Shown here: positions 1-8,502 of the stretch, in pieces
How positions within the stretch are numbered: position 1 is the first letter of the stretch
Layout: each line of letters opens with the position of its first letter
Assembly: GCA_014860225.1 (NCBI GenBank)
Contig: JACZKE010000026.1
Location: 1 to 39,453 of the forward strand
Source of the DNA: Desulfuromonadales bacterium
GTDB lineage: Bacteria; Desulfobacterota; Desulfuromonadia; Desulfuromonadales; BM103
Direction: 5' to 3'
Length of the DNA: 39,453 bases
Notes under the pieces: model-generated
Databases searched by the model: none
What the model saw: only the letters and a program-made list of their open reading frames with translations
Told to the model about the DNA's origin: nothing
Made by a program: the position numbers and the translations under genes

Positions 1-1
1 G

Positions 2-139
2 CTGGAAACCGAGGCGATCCGCAGAGCCCTTGAAGTTTATGGCCTCTCCTCCCAGGGGAAGAAAGTCGCCGCCCGGAAATTGGGCATCGGCATCGCCACC
101 CTCTACCGAAAACTTGAGGGAACCAACTTATCAAAATGA
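2..139 (+). CDS. C-terminal end of a sigma-54-type transcriptional activator (Fis/HTH_8 domain), 5' truncated by the window
   Basis: Only the last 45 codons are inside the window, read in frame from base 2 to the TGA at 137-139. They encode a helix-turn-helix typical of the Fis-like C-terminus of NtrC-family activators: an 'ETEAIRRALE' helix, a short turn, then 'KVAARKLGIGIATLYRKL' as the recognition helix pair. The family binds enhancer sites upstream of sigma-54 promoters. The ATPase and sensor domains lie outside, so the signal it senses cannot be told. A terminator follows 60 bp downstream and a candidate -24/-12 promoter lies 170 bp downstream, so this protein may activate the catabolic run that starts at 491. 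That link is inference. Confidence 0.8.
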   Translation: METEAIRRALEVYGLSSQGKKVAARKLGIGIATLYRKLEGTNLSK

Positions 140-199
140 TATAGATTGTTTTTTCAAATCGACCATTCCCCCGCTTCTCTCGTAGAAGTGGCCAAACGG

Positions 200-247
200 A
201 CTCCTATCAAAGTGATATTTATTATCATTGTGATAGGAGTTTTTTTA
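200..247 (+). terminator. Rho-independent terminator after the Fis-type activator
   Basis: A 10-bp perfect stem (ACTCCTATCA at 200-209 with TGATAGGAGT at 231-240) continues inward with a shorter stem. It is followed directly by a T-run at 240-247. It closes the upstream regulator transcript and separates it from the catabolic genes. Confidence 0.85.
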
Positions 248-312
248 TTCCTCTCCCCGTGGAATCCAGAGAGAGAATTACAAAATACTGTTTTAATTAA
301 TGTTTTTCGTCT

Positions 313-328
313 TGGCACAATGGTTGAA
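313..328 (+). promoter_or_regulatory. Candidate sigma-54 (-24/-12) promoter for the catabolic run
   Basis: TTGGCACAATGGTTGA matches the sigma-54 consensus well at -24 (TTGGCAC), with the correct 10-bp gap between GG (314-315) and the -12 element. The -12 element is GTTGA rather than TTGC, so one key base is off. It lies about 165 bp before the aminotransferase start and directly downstream of a Fis-type activator gene, the kind of protein that drives such promoters. The 140-490 gap otherwise holds only the terminator at 200-247. I saw no gene in it. Confidence 0.5.
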
Positions 329-490
329 ATAGTCATATCCATAACAAAGAAAAATCTTGCGCAAACGACAAGTGTCTTTCAGGAATATTGATTCTTCTCA
401 AAAGCCCTCTGGGCACCTATAAATCAAACAATGGTTTGCAGATTTTTATGCATCTCTGCCAAGAGCATTAAAACCAAAGGAGCGTTTACC

Positions 491-1741
491 ATGAGTCATC
501 TCTCACCGCTAATAAAACAGTCAAGCGAACTTTTCGCCGAACGGGGCGAAGGGACCTATCTGTACGATGCTGCAGGAAAAGCCTACCTGGACTTCACATC
601 GGGGATCGGCGTAACCAGCACCGGCCATTGCCATCCCAAGGTCGTCGCGGCCGCGCAAAAACAGGCTGCGACCCTGATCCATGCGCAATACACAACCATC
701 ATGAATCCGCGCCTGGTCGAATTGACTGACAGGCTGTATGCACATCTGCCCGAGCACCTCGACTCGATTGCCTTTGCCAACGCCGGCACCGAATCGGTTG
801 AAGCTTCTTTGCGACTGGCACGGCATGCTACCGGGCGCGCCAATATTATTGCTTTCAGCGGAGGCTTCCACGGCCGGACCATGGCCTCGGCATCGATTAC
901 CACCTCGACTACCAAAATCCGGACCGGCTACCACCCGATGATGGCCGGAGTGGTTATTTCGCCCTTCCCTCATGCTTACCGCTACGGCTGGGACGAAGAG
1001 AAAACTACCGCGTTCTGCCTACGTGAACTGGACCATATTTTCCTGACCCAGACCGCTCCCGAAGATACTGCTGCCATGATTGTGGAGCCGGTCCAAGGTG
1101 AATACGGCTACTACCCGGTTACCAAAGGCTTTATTGAAGGACTGCGGGAGCGCTGTGACCGCTATGGCATTGTGTTGATCTTCGATGAAATCCAGGCCGG
1201 CTTCGGCCGCACCGGCAAGTTCTGGAGCCATCAACACTTTTCAGTAACACCCGATATCCTGATTACGGCCAAGGGGCTGGCCAGCGGATTTCCCATCTCT
1301 GCCATCGCCGCCAGCAAAGGGCTGATGAGCAAAGGCTTGCCGGGCTCGCAAGGTGGCACCTACGGTGCCAATGCGGTGGCATGTGCTGCCGCTCTGGCAA
1401 CCATGGACGTGATTGATGAGGAAGGGTTGGTCGAAAATGCCCGAGAAAGCGGCGCATACCTCAGAGAGCGTCTGCAGTCTCTGCAGAATCAATACCCACA
1501 GATCGACGAGATTCGCGGCATGGGTCTCATGCTGGGGATGGAAATCGTCGACGAGGATGGTGCTCCTTGCGGAGAACGTGCAGCGGATCTGCTCAAAAAC
1601 AGTGAGCGCAACGGCCTGCTGCTGCTGCGATGCGGCACCCATGGTCAGGTAGTGCGCTGGCTGCCGGCGCTCATCGTCACTCGTAAGCAGATTGATGAGG
1701 CGGTCAGTAAATTCGAGCTGGCTCTAGCCGAAGGGGCATGA
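491..1741 (+). CDS. Class III PLP-dependent aminotransferase (GABA/diaminobutyrate aminotransferase type, DoeD candidate)
   Basis: A 416-residue fold-type I aminotransferase. Visible hallmarks are the phosphate-binding 'NAGTESVEASL' near residue 100, 'FDEIQAGFGRTG' with the pyridine-nitrogen Asp at 232, and the PLP Schiff-base lysine in 'LITAKGLASGFP' at 261. The family moves an omega-amino group from GABA, ornithine or 2,4-diaminobutyrate to 2-oxoglutarate. An in-frame start exists at 431, but ATG 491 has a proper AAAGGAG site and matches the usual N-terminus. In ectoine catabolism the DoeD step is done by this family, converting diaminobutyrate to aspartate semialdehyde. The presence of two ectoine-hydrolase-like genes downstream makes that the preferred role. 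GABA or another omega-amino acid as substrate cannot be excluded. The next gene starts 1 bp after the stop. Confidence 0.88.
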   Translation: MSHLSPLIKQSSELFAERGEGTYLYDAAGKAYLDFTSGIGVTSTGHCHPKVVAAAQKQAATLIHAQYTTIMNPRLVELTDRLYAHLPEHLDSIAFANAGTESVEASLRLARHATGRANIIAFSGGFHGRTMASASITTSTTKIRTGYHPMMAGVVISPFPHAYRYGWDEEKTTAFCLRELDHIFLTQTAPEDTAAMIVEPVQGEYGYYPVTKGFIEGLRERCDRYGIVLIFDEIQAGFGRTGKFWSHQHFSVTPDILITAKGLASGFPISAIAASKGLMSKGLPGSQGGTYGANAVACAAALATMDVIDEEGLVENARESGAYLRERLQSLQNQYPQIDEIRGMGLMLGMEIVDEDGAPCGERAADLLKNSERNGLLLLRCGTHGQVVRWLPALIVTRKQIDEAVSKFELALAEGA

Positions 1742-1742
1742 C

Positions 1743-2717
1743 GTGAAAGTGCAAAAAGAAAAGCCAGAAATTCTGTTACTGACGGCCGCGGATGAGAGCG
1801 ACCTTCCCGGACTTGAAGCTCTTGCCGATGAGGCGATCGTTACCTATGCCAGGGATGAAGAATCGTTGCGGGAAGGTCTTTTGCAGGCCGACATCCTGGT
1901 TGTCACCGACTTCCGTACCGAGTTGCTGCGCAAGGTATGGCCAAGCCGGCACCATATCAGCTGGCTTCACGCTACCAGTGCCGGTGTCGATGCGTTGATG
2001 TTCCCTGAACTGGTAGCAAGCGACATTCAAGTGACCAATGCCCGCGGAGTATTTAACCGTGGCATCGCAGAGTATGTGCTTGGCGCCATTCTGTTGTTTG
2101 CAAAAGACACGTTGAATAATATTCGCTATCAACGCGAGCATCAGTGGATGCACCGTGAAACCCGGCTGATGCGCGGCAGTGTCGCCCTGATTGTGGGCGC
2201 CGGATCCATCGGCTGCGAGGTGGCTTCTCTTTTGCGCTGCCTCGGCATGCGGGTTCTCGGTACAGATCTTGTGGCCCGCGAAGATGAGAACTTCGATGAA
2301 GTGCGTGCGAACGACGAGCTGGGCGACCTGTTGCCGGAAGCGGATTACGTCATCATTAATGCACCGCTTACCAGCCAGACCCGTGGGCTTTTCTGCCGGG
2401 ACACATTTTCCCATATGAAATCAACCGCCTGCCTGATCAATGTTGGCCGTGGGCCGGTAGTCTGTACCGATGACCTGGTTGACGCGTTAAAAAACGGTGT
2501 TATTGCCGGGGCAGCGCTTGACGTTTTTGAGACAGAGCCCCTACCCAAAGAGCACCCGCTATGGGATATGTCACAAGTGATGATCTCCGCACACATGTCC
2601 GGCGATTTCGTCGGCTGGCGGCGGGCATTGGGGGTGCAGTTTGTTGAAAATTTCCGTCGTCGGCAAGCTGGGCAGAGCCTGTTTAACCTTGTCAACAAGG
2701 CAATCACAGCATCGTGA
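1743..2717 (+). CDS. D-2-hydroxyacid dehydrogenase family protein (NAD-dependent)
   Basis: A 324-residue member of the D-isomer-specific 2-hydroxyacid dehydrogenase family. It has the Rossmann glycine motif 'VGAGSIGCEVA', the substrate arginine in 'LINVGRGPVV', the catalytic-pair glutamate in 'DVFETEPLP' and the catalytic histidine in 'ISAHMSGD'. It begins with GTG one base after the aminotransferase stop, so the two are translationally coupled. The family reduces 2-oxo acids to D-2-hydroxyacids or the reverse. It is not a standard member of ectoine clusters. Its placement suggests it handles a 2-oxo acid made by transamination or dehydratase/RidA chemistry in this run, but the substrate is unknown. 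Confidence 0.85.
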   Translation: MKVQKEKPEILLLTAADESDLPGLEALADEAIVTYARDEESLREGLLQADILVVTDFRTELLRKVWPSRHHISWLHATSAGVDALMFPELVASDIQVTNARGVFNRGIAEYVLGAILLFAKDTLNNIRYQREHQWMHRETRLMRGSVALIVGAGSIGCEVASLLRCLGMRVLGTDLVAREDENFDEVRANDELGDLLPEADYVIINAPLTSQTRGLFCRDTFSHMKSTACLINVGRGPVVCTDDLVDALKNGVIAGAALDVFETEPLPKEHPLWDMSQVMISAHMSGDFVGWRRALGVQFVENFRRRQAGQSLFNLVNKAITAS

Positions 2718-2785
2718 ACTTAAGCAGCTGACCTGAACAGCACTCAGCAACGCCATGAATTTTAACTACATATAAAGGATTTCTC

Positions 2786-4030
2786 ATGTCAGAACAAAGC
2801 GTTTTCCAAGTTGCCTTGAACACCCTCAATGAAGCCGGTCGCCTGGGGAATATCAACCCTGGTGTTATGGCGATTCTGCAGGCCCCGAAACGTATTTTCC
2901 ATTTTCGTATCCCCCTCAAACGCGACGATGGCTCTCTGGAAGTCTTTCAGGCCTACCGGGTCCATTACTGCGACGCCGTGGGGCCTTTTCGCAACGGCAC
3001 CAGGATCCGGCCCAAGCTCAGCCTCGACGAGGTTCAGGCCCTGGGAATTTTCATGACGATCAAGCACTGTGTCGGGGGTATCCCTGCAGGCGGCGCCAAA
3101 GGCGGCATCAGAGCCGACCTCGGCACGCTCTCTCTCAGCGAGCAGGAGAGGTTAATCAGGGCTTACATCCGCAATCTTCATCCCAAAGGGCCATGGGCTG
3201 ATGTCCCCGGCGCCGACATCGGAACGGGTGAACAGGCAATGGCCTGGATGCTTGACGAATATGAACAGGTAACCGGCGAACACTGCCCTGCAGCAATCAA
3301 TGACAAACCACCAGTTCTCGGTGGCACATTGGGAGGCGAAGAAGCCACAGGGCGCGGCGTATTTATTGTTTTGCAGGCTGCCGCCAAAGATTTCGGGATC
3401 GACCTTGCAGGTGCACCGGTAGCTGTACAAGGCTTCGGCCAGGTCGGGTCTGTTGTTGCCACGCTGCTGCATGAAATCGGCTGCCGGGTTGTCGCGGTCA
3501 GTGATGTCAACGGCGGGATCTACGACGAAGCAGGTCTCGACATTCCTGAGCTTAAAAGCTACCTGGCCACCAAAGGGACGGTACGCGATTTCCCCGGAAG
3601 TAAAAACATAACGAATGAAGAGTTGCTCACAGCCCCGGTAGAGGTCCTTGTTCCAGCAGCGGTTCAAAACGTCATCAACGCCGACAACGCCGCCGGGATC
3701 AAAGCCAGGCTCATCGTTGAAGGGGCCAACGGCCCGGTGACGACTGAAGCCGATACCATACTGACGGCGCAAGGAACAAAGATCGTTCCTGATGTCGTTG
3801 CCAACAGCGGCGGCGCAATCGTCTGCCATTTTGAACGGACCCAGGGGCTTTCCGATGAATACTGGGATCTGGAACGGGTTAATAACTCACTCTACAAACG
3901 CATCATGGCGGCCTACACCAACTCGCGGAACAGAGCCGAAGAAGTAGGAACTGCCTCGATCAGGCTCGGTGCCTGGATTGAAGCATTAAAAAAAATCGAA
4001 CAGGCAATGAAGCTCAGAGGGTGGGTCTAG
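2786..4030 (+). CDS. gdhA: Glu/Leu/Phe/Val dehydrogenase family protein, probably glutamate dehydrogenase
   Basis: A 414-residue enzyme of the hexameric glutamate dehydrogenase class. The N-terminal half carries the catalytic lysine in 'GGIPAGGAKGGI' and the 'PGADIGTG' loop. The C-terminal half has the dinucleotide site 'VQGFGQVGSVVA' and the conserved 'EGANGPVTTEAD'. The start has an AAAGG site 8 bp before ATG. Glutamate dehydrogenase would regenerate 2-oxoglutarate for the aminotransferase two genes upstream and release ammonium with NAD(P)H, which fits growth on a nitrogen-rich compound. Leucine or valine dehydrogenase activity is less likely given the length and motif context. The 122-bp gap after it shows no clear terminator. 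Confidence 0.9.
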   Translation: MSEQSVFQVALNTLNEAGRLGNINPGVMAILQAPKRIFHFRIPLKRDDGSLEVFQAYRVHYCDAVGPFRNGTRIRPKLSLDEVQALGIFMTIKHCVGGIPAGGAKGGIRADLGTLSLSEQERLIRAYIRNLHPKGPWADVPGADIGTGEQAMAWMLDEYEQVTGEHCPAAINDKPPVLGGTLGGEEATGRGVFIVLQAAAKDFGIDLAGAPVAVQGFGQVGSVVATLLHEIGCRVVAVSDVNGGIYDEAGLDIPELKSYLATKGTVRDFPGSKNITNEELLTAPVEVLVPAAVQNVINADNAAGIKARLIVEGANGPVTTEADTILTAQGTKIVPDVVANSGGAIVCHFERTQGLSDEYWDLERVNNSLYKRIMAAYTNSRNRAEEVGTASIRLGAWIEALKKIEQAMKLRGWV

Positions 4031-4152
4031 GCAGACACAAAGTCTCGTACAAGGACCGCCTTTAATCGATTTAATGACCTGAGAATCGAGAGTGACGTGG
4101 CAAAAATGATTTCATCGCATAAACTTTATACCACCGGCGGAGAACAGGACTG

Positions 4153-5325
4153 ATGAACATATTTTCCAAGGCCGAATTCGAACAACGGCTTATGCATACC
4201 AAGGCCTCCATGGAAAAGCATGGCCTTGAAATCCTGCTTCTGGCGGACCCGGCCAACATGAACTACCTGACCGGTTATGATGGCTGGTCCTTTTATACCC
4301 CGCAACTCGTGGCCGTCGTCCTTGATGAAGCAGAACCCTACTGGATTGGTCGCGGCATGGACGCCAACGGGGCCAAGCATACCTGCTACTTGGCAGAGGA
4401 CCATATCATCGGCTACCCGGACAATCTCGTACAGACCGCCGATAACCATCCGATGCGCTTTGTGGCAGATTTCCTGAAAAGACGCCGCTGGGAGCAGCGT
4501 TCGATCGGACTGGAAAAGGATGTCTATTACTTTAATGCCAGATGGCTTGAAGAGTTGCAGCTGGCTCTTCCCAATAAAGATTTTCTGGACTGCAGCCTTT
4601 TGGTGAACTGGGTCCGCAGCATCAAATCGGAAACAGAAATCAAATACATGATGCGGGCAGGAAAAATTGCGGAATTGGCCATGCAGGCTGCCGTTGATAA
4701 TATTTCCCCCGGGGTCAGAGAATGTGATGCCGTCGCCGAAGTCTACCGGGCGCAGATTCGGGGGACCCGTGAGTTCGGGGGAGACTATCCGGCTATCGTG
4801 CCGATGATGCCGACCGGCGAAAAGACCTCTGCTCCACACCTGACATGGACCGACGAACCATACAAAGATGAACAGGCGGTCAACCTTGAGCTCTCAGGCT
4901 GCTGCCACAGATACCACAGCCCCCTGGCGCGGACCGCCTATATCGGCAAAAATCCACCTCGGCAGCTGCAAACTCTGGCCGACAATGTGGTTGATGGTTT
5001 AAATGTTACCCTGGAGTCGATCAAGCCGGGAATCACCTGCGAGGAGGTGGAACTTGTCTGGCGAAAGCATATTGCCAGATTCGGCTTGGAGAAAGAATCC
5101 CGGATCGGCTACTCGCTGGGGCTGAATTACCCTCCGGACTGGGGGGAGCACACCATGAGCCTTCGTCCTGGAGACAGAACGGTTCTGCAACCGAACATGA
5201 CCTTCCATATGATCCTGGGCATGTGGCTCGATGATGGCGGATTTGAATGCAGTGAATCGTTCAGAATCACTGAAACCGGCTACCAGACGTTTGCCGACTT
5301 CCCTCGGAAATTGCTGCAAATCTGA
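4153..5325 (+). CDS. doeA: Ectoine hydrolase family protein (DoeA/EutD, M24 creatinase fold), paralogue 1
   Basis: A 390-residue M24-fold protein. It shows the family's signature stretches 'NMNYLTGYDGWSFY' (residues 36-48), 'GRGMDANGAK' (67-75) and 'GLNYPPDWGEHTMSLRPGD' near the C-terminus, which I recognise from ectoine hydrolases. The metal-ligand Asp pair of classic aminopeptidase P is replaced by 'NLELSG' and 'RYHSPLART', as in DoeA and creatinase, which do not act as ordinary metallopeptidases. Glu246 and His255 sit where the DoeA family keeps its active-site residues. DoeA opens the ectoine ring to N-acetyl-2,4-diaminobutyrate in the cytoplasm. A racemase-fold protein and an M20 deacylase follow, then a TRAP transporter, which supports an ectoine-type pathway. 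Creatinase or a peptidase on another cyclic amidine are the alternatives. Confidence 0.8.
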   Translation: MNIFSKAEFEQRLMHTKASMEKHGLEILLLADPANMNYLTGYDGWSFYTPQLVAVVLDEAEPYWIGRGMDANGAKHTCYLAEDHIIGYPDNLVQTADNHPMRFVADFLKRRRWEQRSIGLEKDVYYFNARWLEELQLALPNKDFLDCSLLVNWVRSIKSETEIKYMMRAGKIAELAMQAAVDNISPGVRECDAVAEVYRAQIRGTREFGGDYPAIVPMMPTGEKTSAPHLTWTDEPYKDEQAVNLELSGCCHRYHSPLARTAYIGKNPPRQLQTLADNVVDGLNVTLESIKPGITCEEVELVWRKHIARFGLEKESRIGYSLGLNYPPDWGEHTMSLRPGDRTVLQPNMTFHMILGMWLDDGGFECSESFRITETGYQTFADFPRKLLQI

Positions 5326-5361
5326 CAGCAGCGGCAGCATCGCCATGGAAGGAGAATGTCC

Positions 5362-6093
5362 ATGTTGTTCCACGCCCAAAAGAATCAGACCTCGTACGGA
5401 GAAGCCGTCGGCATTCTCCTGCTCGACTCAGGCGCCCCGTTTATCCAGGGTGACGTCGGCAATGCCACAACCTACGATTTTCCGGTCAGGTTTAAACGCA
5501 TTGACGGTCTGACCGTTACGCGCATTTTGGCGCACGACCAATCCTTTGTTGAAAAGATGATCGAGGGCGCTTGTGAGCTTGAACGGGAGGGCGTCAAGGC
5601 GATTACCGGGGATTGCGGTTTCATGGCCATTTACCAGAAGGAGGTCAAGCAAGCCGTCGGCATCCCGGTGCTTCTTTCGAGCCTGCTGCAGATCCCCTTT
5701 ATCAAATCCACCATTCCAAACGGCACTAAAGTTGGCATCCTGACCGCCAATTCCAAGGCGCTGACACCCGAGGTTTTCGAGCAGATCGGGATTGCTTCTG
5801 ATGATTCCCTGGTCATTTCCGGCCTGGAAAACTACCGAAACTTCCGCGAAGCAGCGCTCGATGAAACGGGAACGCTCGACAGCGACAAGATACGGACTGA
5901 GGTAGTCGAGGCCGCGAAAGAACTCATCACCCGGAATCAGGGAATCAGATCGATCCTTCTGGAATGCAGTATGCTTCCCCCTTATGCCGCGGATGTTCAA
6001 AAAGCAACGAACCTGCCCGTTTACGACTTCGTAACAATGATTAACTATGCATATTCGGCGATAAAAACCAGGCACTATGCTGACACCATGTGA
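5362..6093 (+). CDS. Asp/Glu racemase superfamily protein (EutA-like candidate)
   Basis: A 243-residue protein of the Asp/Glu/hydantoin racemase superfamily, with the two catalytic cysteine positions visible in 'GDCGFMAIYQ' and 'LLECSMLPPYAADV'. The start at 5362 is chosen over ATG 5356 because the AAGGAG site (5349-5354) is 7 bp from 5362 but only 1 bp from 5356. The family makes or breaks bonds at the alpha-carbon of amino or aryl-malonic acids. EutA of hydroxyectoine clusters belongs to the same broad fold, so a role in epimerising a hydroxyectoine-derived intermediate is possible. Sequence alone does not prove orthology. It lies 36 bp after doeA and 13 bp before the M20 gene. Confidence 0.75.
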   Translation: MLFHAQKNQTSYGEAVGILLLDSGAPFIQGDVGNATTYDFPVRFKRIDGLTVTRILAHDQSFVEKMIEGACELEREGVKAITGDCGFMAIYQKEVKQAVGIPVLLSSLLQIPFIKSTIPNGTKVGILTANSKALTPEVFEQIGIASDDSLVISGLENYRNFREAALDETGTLDSDKIRTEVVEAAKELITRNQGIRSILLECSMLPPYAADVQKATNLPVYDFVTMINYAYSAIKTRHYADTM

Positions 6094-6106
6094 TGGAGTC
6101 CATTCT

Positions 6107-7300
6107 ATGGGTAATATCCGGCAAAGAATTGCGGAACTGAATCAAGAGTTGATCGACCTTAGACGTGATTTCCACATGCACCCCGAACTCGGCTTTCAAG
6201 AGCATCGGACCGCAGCGGTGGTGGAAACCTATCTGAACAACCTGGGGATTCATGCTGAGCGGGTATCGAAAACCGGGGTCGTGGGATTGCTGAAGGGGAC
6301 AAAACCAGGGCCGGTGCTGATGCTGAGGGCCGACATGGATGCCCTGCCGCTGGCCGAAGAGAATGATCTGCCTTACCGATCAAAAAGCACTGGAATCAGC
6401 CATGCCTGTGGTCACGATGCTCATATGGCCATGCTTCTGGTTGCGGCCAGGATATTATCCGAACACCGGGAAGCGCTGGCGGGAACAATCAAGTTCGTTT
6501 TTCAGCCGGATGAGGAGGTTGCCGGTGCGATCCGTATGATCGAGGATGGTATTCTGGAAAATCCCCGGGTGGATGCCGCCGTTGGTATGCACATCTGGTC
6601 GCCGTTGGAATCGGGCAAAATCTCCATCACTCCCGGAGCTGTCATGGCCGGCTTGGACGTATTCAAGATAACCATCCACGGCAAGGGTGGTCATACCGGT
6701 TCTCCGGAGAGTGCTGTCGACCCTATCCTTGCTGCGGCCAACCTCATCCAGACTGTGCAGCTGATCCAGACCCGCGAAATCAGCCATCTGAAGTCTACAA
6801 TCATCATGTTCGGCAAGATCAGCGGCGGCACGAAAAGTAACATCATTCCCGAAAAAGTGGAGCTGGAAGGATCTATTCGTTTTCTTTACGAGGGTGGCCC
6901 CGACAGCGTAGAACGGCCCATCGAAAGATTCCGCAGGGTCGTACAGGGGGTGTGTGAAACCCATCAGTGTACCTGCGACATCGACATACATACTGAAAAC
7001 ATACCCCTCGTAAACGATGACGGGATGGTCCGGCTCGCTAAAAGTACAGCAAAAAAAGTGTTTCATGGTGAGGCAATAGTCCAGGGTAGTTATCTGGCCA
7101 GCGAAGATTTTTCGTTTTATTCCTCCAGAGTTCCTGCCGTTTTCATGTTCCTGGGTACTGGCAATGCAAGCAAGAGAACCAATCTGCCGCATCATAACAG
7201 CTGCTTCAATATCGATGAAGATACTCTCCGATTCGGTGTGGAAATGTATATACGGATTGCAATGGACTACTTCACCAGTGTCGACCAGAGATCGACTTGA
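6107..7300 (+). CDS. M20 family amidohydrolase/deacetylase (DoeB2-like candidate)
   Basis: A 397-residue M20 peptidase/amidohydrolase. It has the metal-binding block 'SHACGHDAHMAMLL', the 'QPDEEVAGAI' catalytic-glutamate region, and a dimerisation domain with 'GKGGHTGSPE'. ATG 6107 is preferred over 6077 because GGAG stands 8 bp upstream and the extra N-terminus is not family-like. Enzymes of this type remove N-acetyl groups from amino acids. In ectoine degradation the product of DoeA, N-acetyl-2,4-diaminobutyrate, must be deacetylated. The usual DoeB is an aspartoacylase-type enzyme that is absent here, and an M20 form (called DoeB2 in some annotations) could do this step. Hippurate or other N-acyl amino acid hydrolysis remains possible. 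Confidence 0.85.
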   Translation: MGNIRQRIAELNQELIDLRRDFHMHPELGFQEHRTAAVVETYLNNLGIHAERVSKTGVVGLLKGTKPGPVLMLRADMDALPLAEENDLPYRSKSTGISHACGHDAHMAMLLVAARILSEHREALAGTIKFVFQPDEEVAGAIRMIEDGILENPRVDAAVGMHIWSPLESGKISITPGAVMAGLDVFKITIHGKGGHTGSPESAVDPILAAANLIQTVQLIQTREISHLKSTIIMFGKISGGTKSNIIPEKVELEGSIRFLYEGGPDSVERPIERFRRVVQGVCETHQCTCDIDIHTENIPLVNDDGMVRLAKSTAKKVFHGEAIVQGSYLASEDFSFYSSRVPAVFMFLGTGNASKRTNLPHHNSCFNIDEDTLRFGVEMYIRIAMDYFTSVDQRST

Positions 7301-7384
7301 ACAGGTGATTACCAGGACGTTGCCTGCTGGGCAGCATCTCTGACAAGCAAACGTTCATAACCCAAACAGAAAAAGGAGAAAGTT

Positions 7385-8434
7385 ATGAAAAAAGTGGTTG
7401 GATTACTGGCTATCTGCATCTTTTTGGTTACTTCCAGCATGGCATTTGCCGGGGGATATACTGGCGGCCCTATCAAAGCGAAACTCGCTTCCGAGGAGAT
7501 TGAAGGTGACTTCATGACCGTCTGGGCCAACAATTTCGCCGACCACATGCGCGAATGGTCCGACGGCAAGATCGATATCGCTGTCTATCCCTATGGCACC
7601 CTGGGTGCCACCGGCGACATCAATGAGCTCGCCCAGCTCGGAGTTGTTGACTTCGTCTTTTCCGATTACGCCTGGATCAGTTCTTTTGTTCCCCAAGCGC
7701 AGGTCTTGACTCTGAACTACCTGTTCCCGACGGAACAAGTTCCGCAGGTACTCGACTGGATGGTCAAAAATGGTGAGTTTATGCCCCTGATGGAAAAAGC
7801 CTTCAACAAAAATGGCCTGGTTCCTCTGTCCGTCATGTTCGAAGGCTGGCAGTGGCTGTCCTCCAAGGACGAAGTGAAATCTCTGGAGGATATGAGCAAG
7901 CTTAAAGTACGCTTAATGAGTTCCAAGCTCCTGGTAGAGACCTATATGGCATACGGTGCCAGCCCTACCCCCATGAGTTACGGAGAGGTCTACAGTGGCC
8001 TGCAGATGGGACTGATCAATGCGCAGGTCAACCCGCTTTTTGCGATCTACAGCATGAAATTTTATGAAGTTCAGAACTATCTGACGCAGCTTCACAGTGA
8101 ACCTTTTATAGGCATTCCCACGGCTAACCAGAAATTTTTCAACAGCCTGACGAAAGATGCTCAGCAGGAAATGCTCAATTTCTGGCGTGAGGCAATCATT
8201 CCAGCCGGCGAATGGATCACGGCAAGAAATGCAAGCGACAAGAAAAAGATTCAACTGGCCAAACCTGAAATCAAGATTCACGAGCTGGACGATGAGACCG
8301 TGAAGCAATTCAAGGCCAGAGCCGAAACCGTTTATCCCAAGTTTGTCGAACTGGGAGGAGATGGTGCTCAGCAGATCCTTGATGCTTTCAGGAAAGATGT
8401 CAACAACGCAAAAAAAGCACTGAATATCAAGTAA
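7385..8434 (+). CDS. dctP: TRAP transporter solute-binding protein DctP family, TeaA-like
   Basis: A 349-residue periplasmic binding protein with a clear Sec signal peptide (MKK, hydrophobic core, cleavage near 'MAFAGG'). It has the DctP substrate arginine in 'KLKVRLMSS' and the family motif 'MSYGEVYSGLQMGLINAQ'. The mature N-terminus contains 'SEEIEGDFMTVWANNF', which from memory resembles the ectoine binder TeaA of Halomonas. One tryptophan of the TeaA pocket region appears replaced by tyrosine ('SYGEVY'), so the ligand may differ. It delivers solute to the DctQM membrane pair encoded next. AAAAAGGAG precedes the start. Confidence 0.92.
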   Translation: MKKVVGLLAICIFLVTSSMAFAGGYTGGPIKAKLASEEIEGDFMTVWANNFADHMREWSDGKIDIAVYPYGTLGATGDINELAQLGVVDFVFSDYAWISSFVPQAQVLTLNYLFPTEQVPQVLDWMVKNGEFMPLMEKAFNKNGLVPLSVMFEGWQWLSSKDEVKSLEDMSKLKVRLMSSKLLVETYMAYGASPTPMSYGEVYSGLQMGLINAQVNPLFAIYSMKFYEVQNYLTQLHSEPFIGIPTANQKFFNSLTKDAQQEMLNFWREAIIPAGEWITARNASDKKKIQLAKPEIKIHELDDETVKQFKARAETVYPKFVELGGDGAQQILDAFRKDVNNAKKALNIK

Positions 8435-8445
8435 AAACGTGACAA

Positions 8446-8476
8446 AGCACTGCGGCAGTCAATCTGCCGCAGTGCT
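8446..8476 (+). terminator. Strong hairpin between dctP and dctQ (attenuator or mRNA stabiliser)
   Basis: A perfect 13-bp GC-rich stem (8446-8458 with 8464-8476) closes a 5-nt loop 12 bp after the dctP stop. Only a short CTTTC follows, so it is a weak intrinsic terminator or a 3' end protector. Such an element would leave more binding-protein mRNA than membrane-subunit mRNA, which fits the higher need for the periplasmic subunit. Confidence 0.8.
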
Positions 8477-8502
8477 CTTTCAAAAAGAGAGGGCTGTGGT
8501 CC

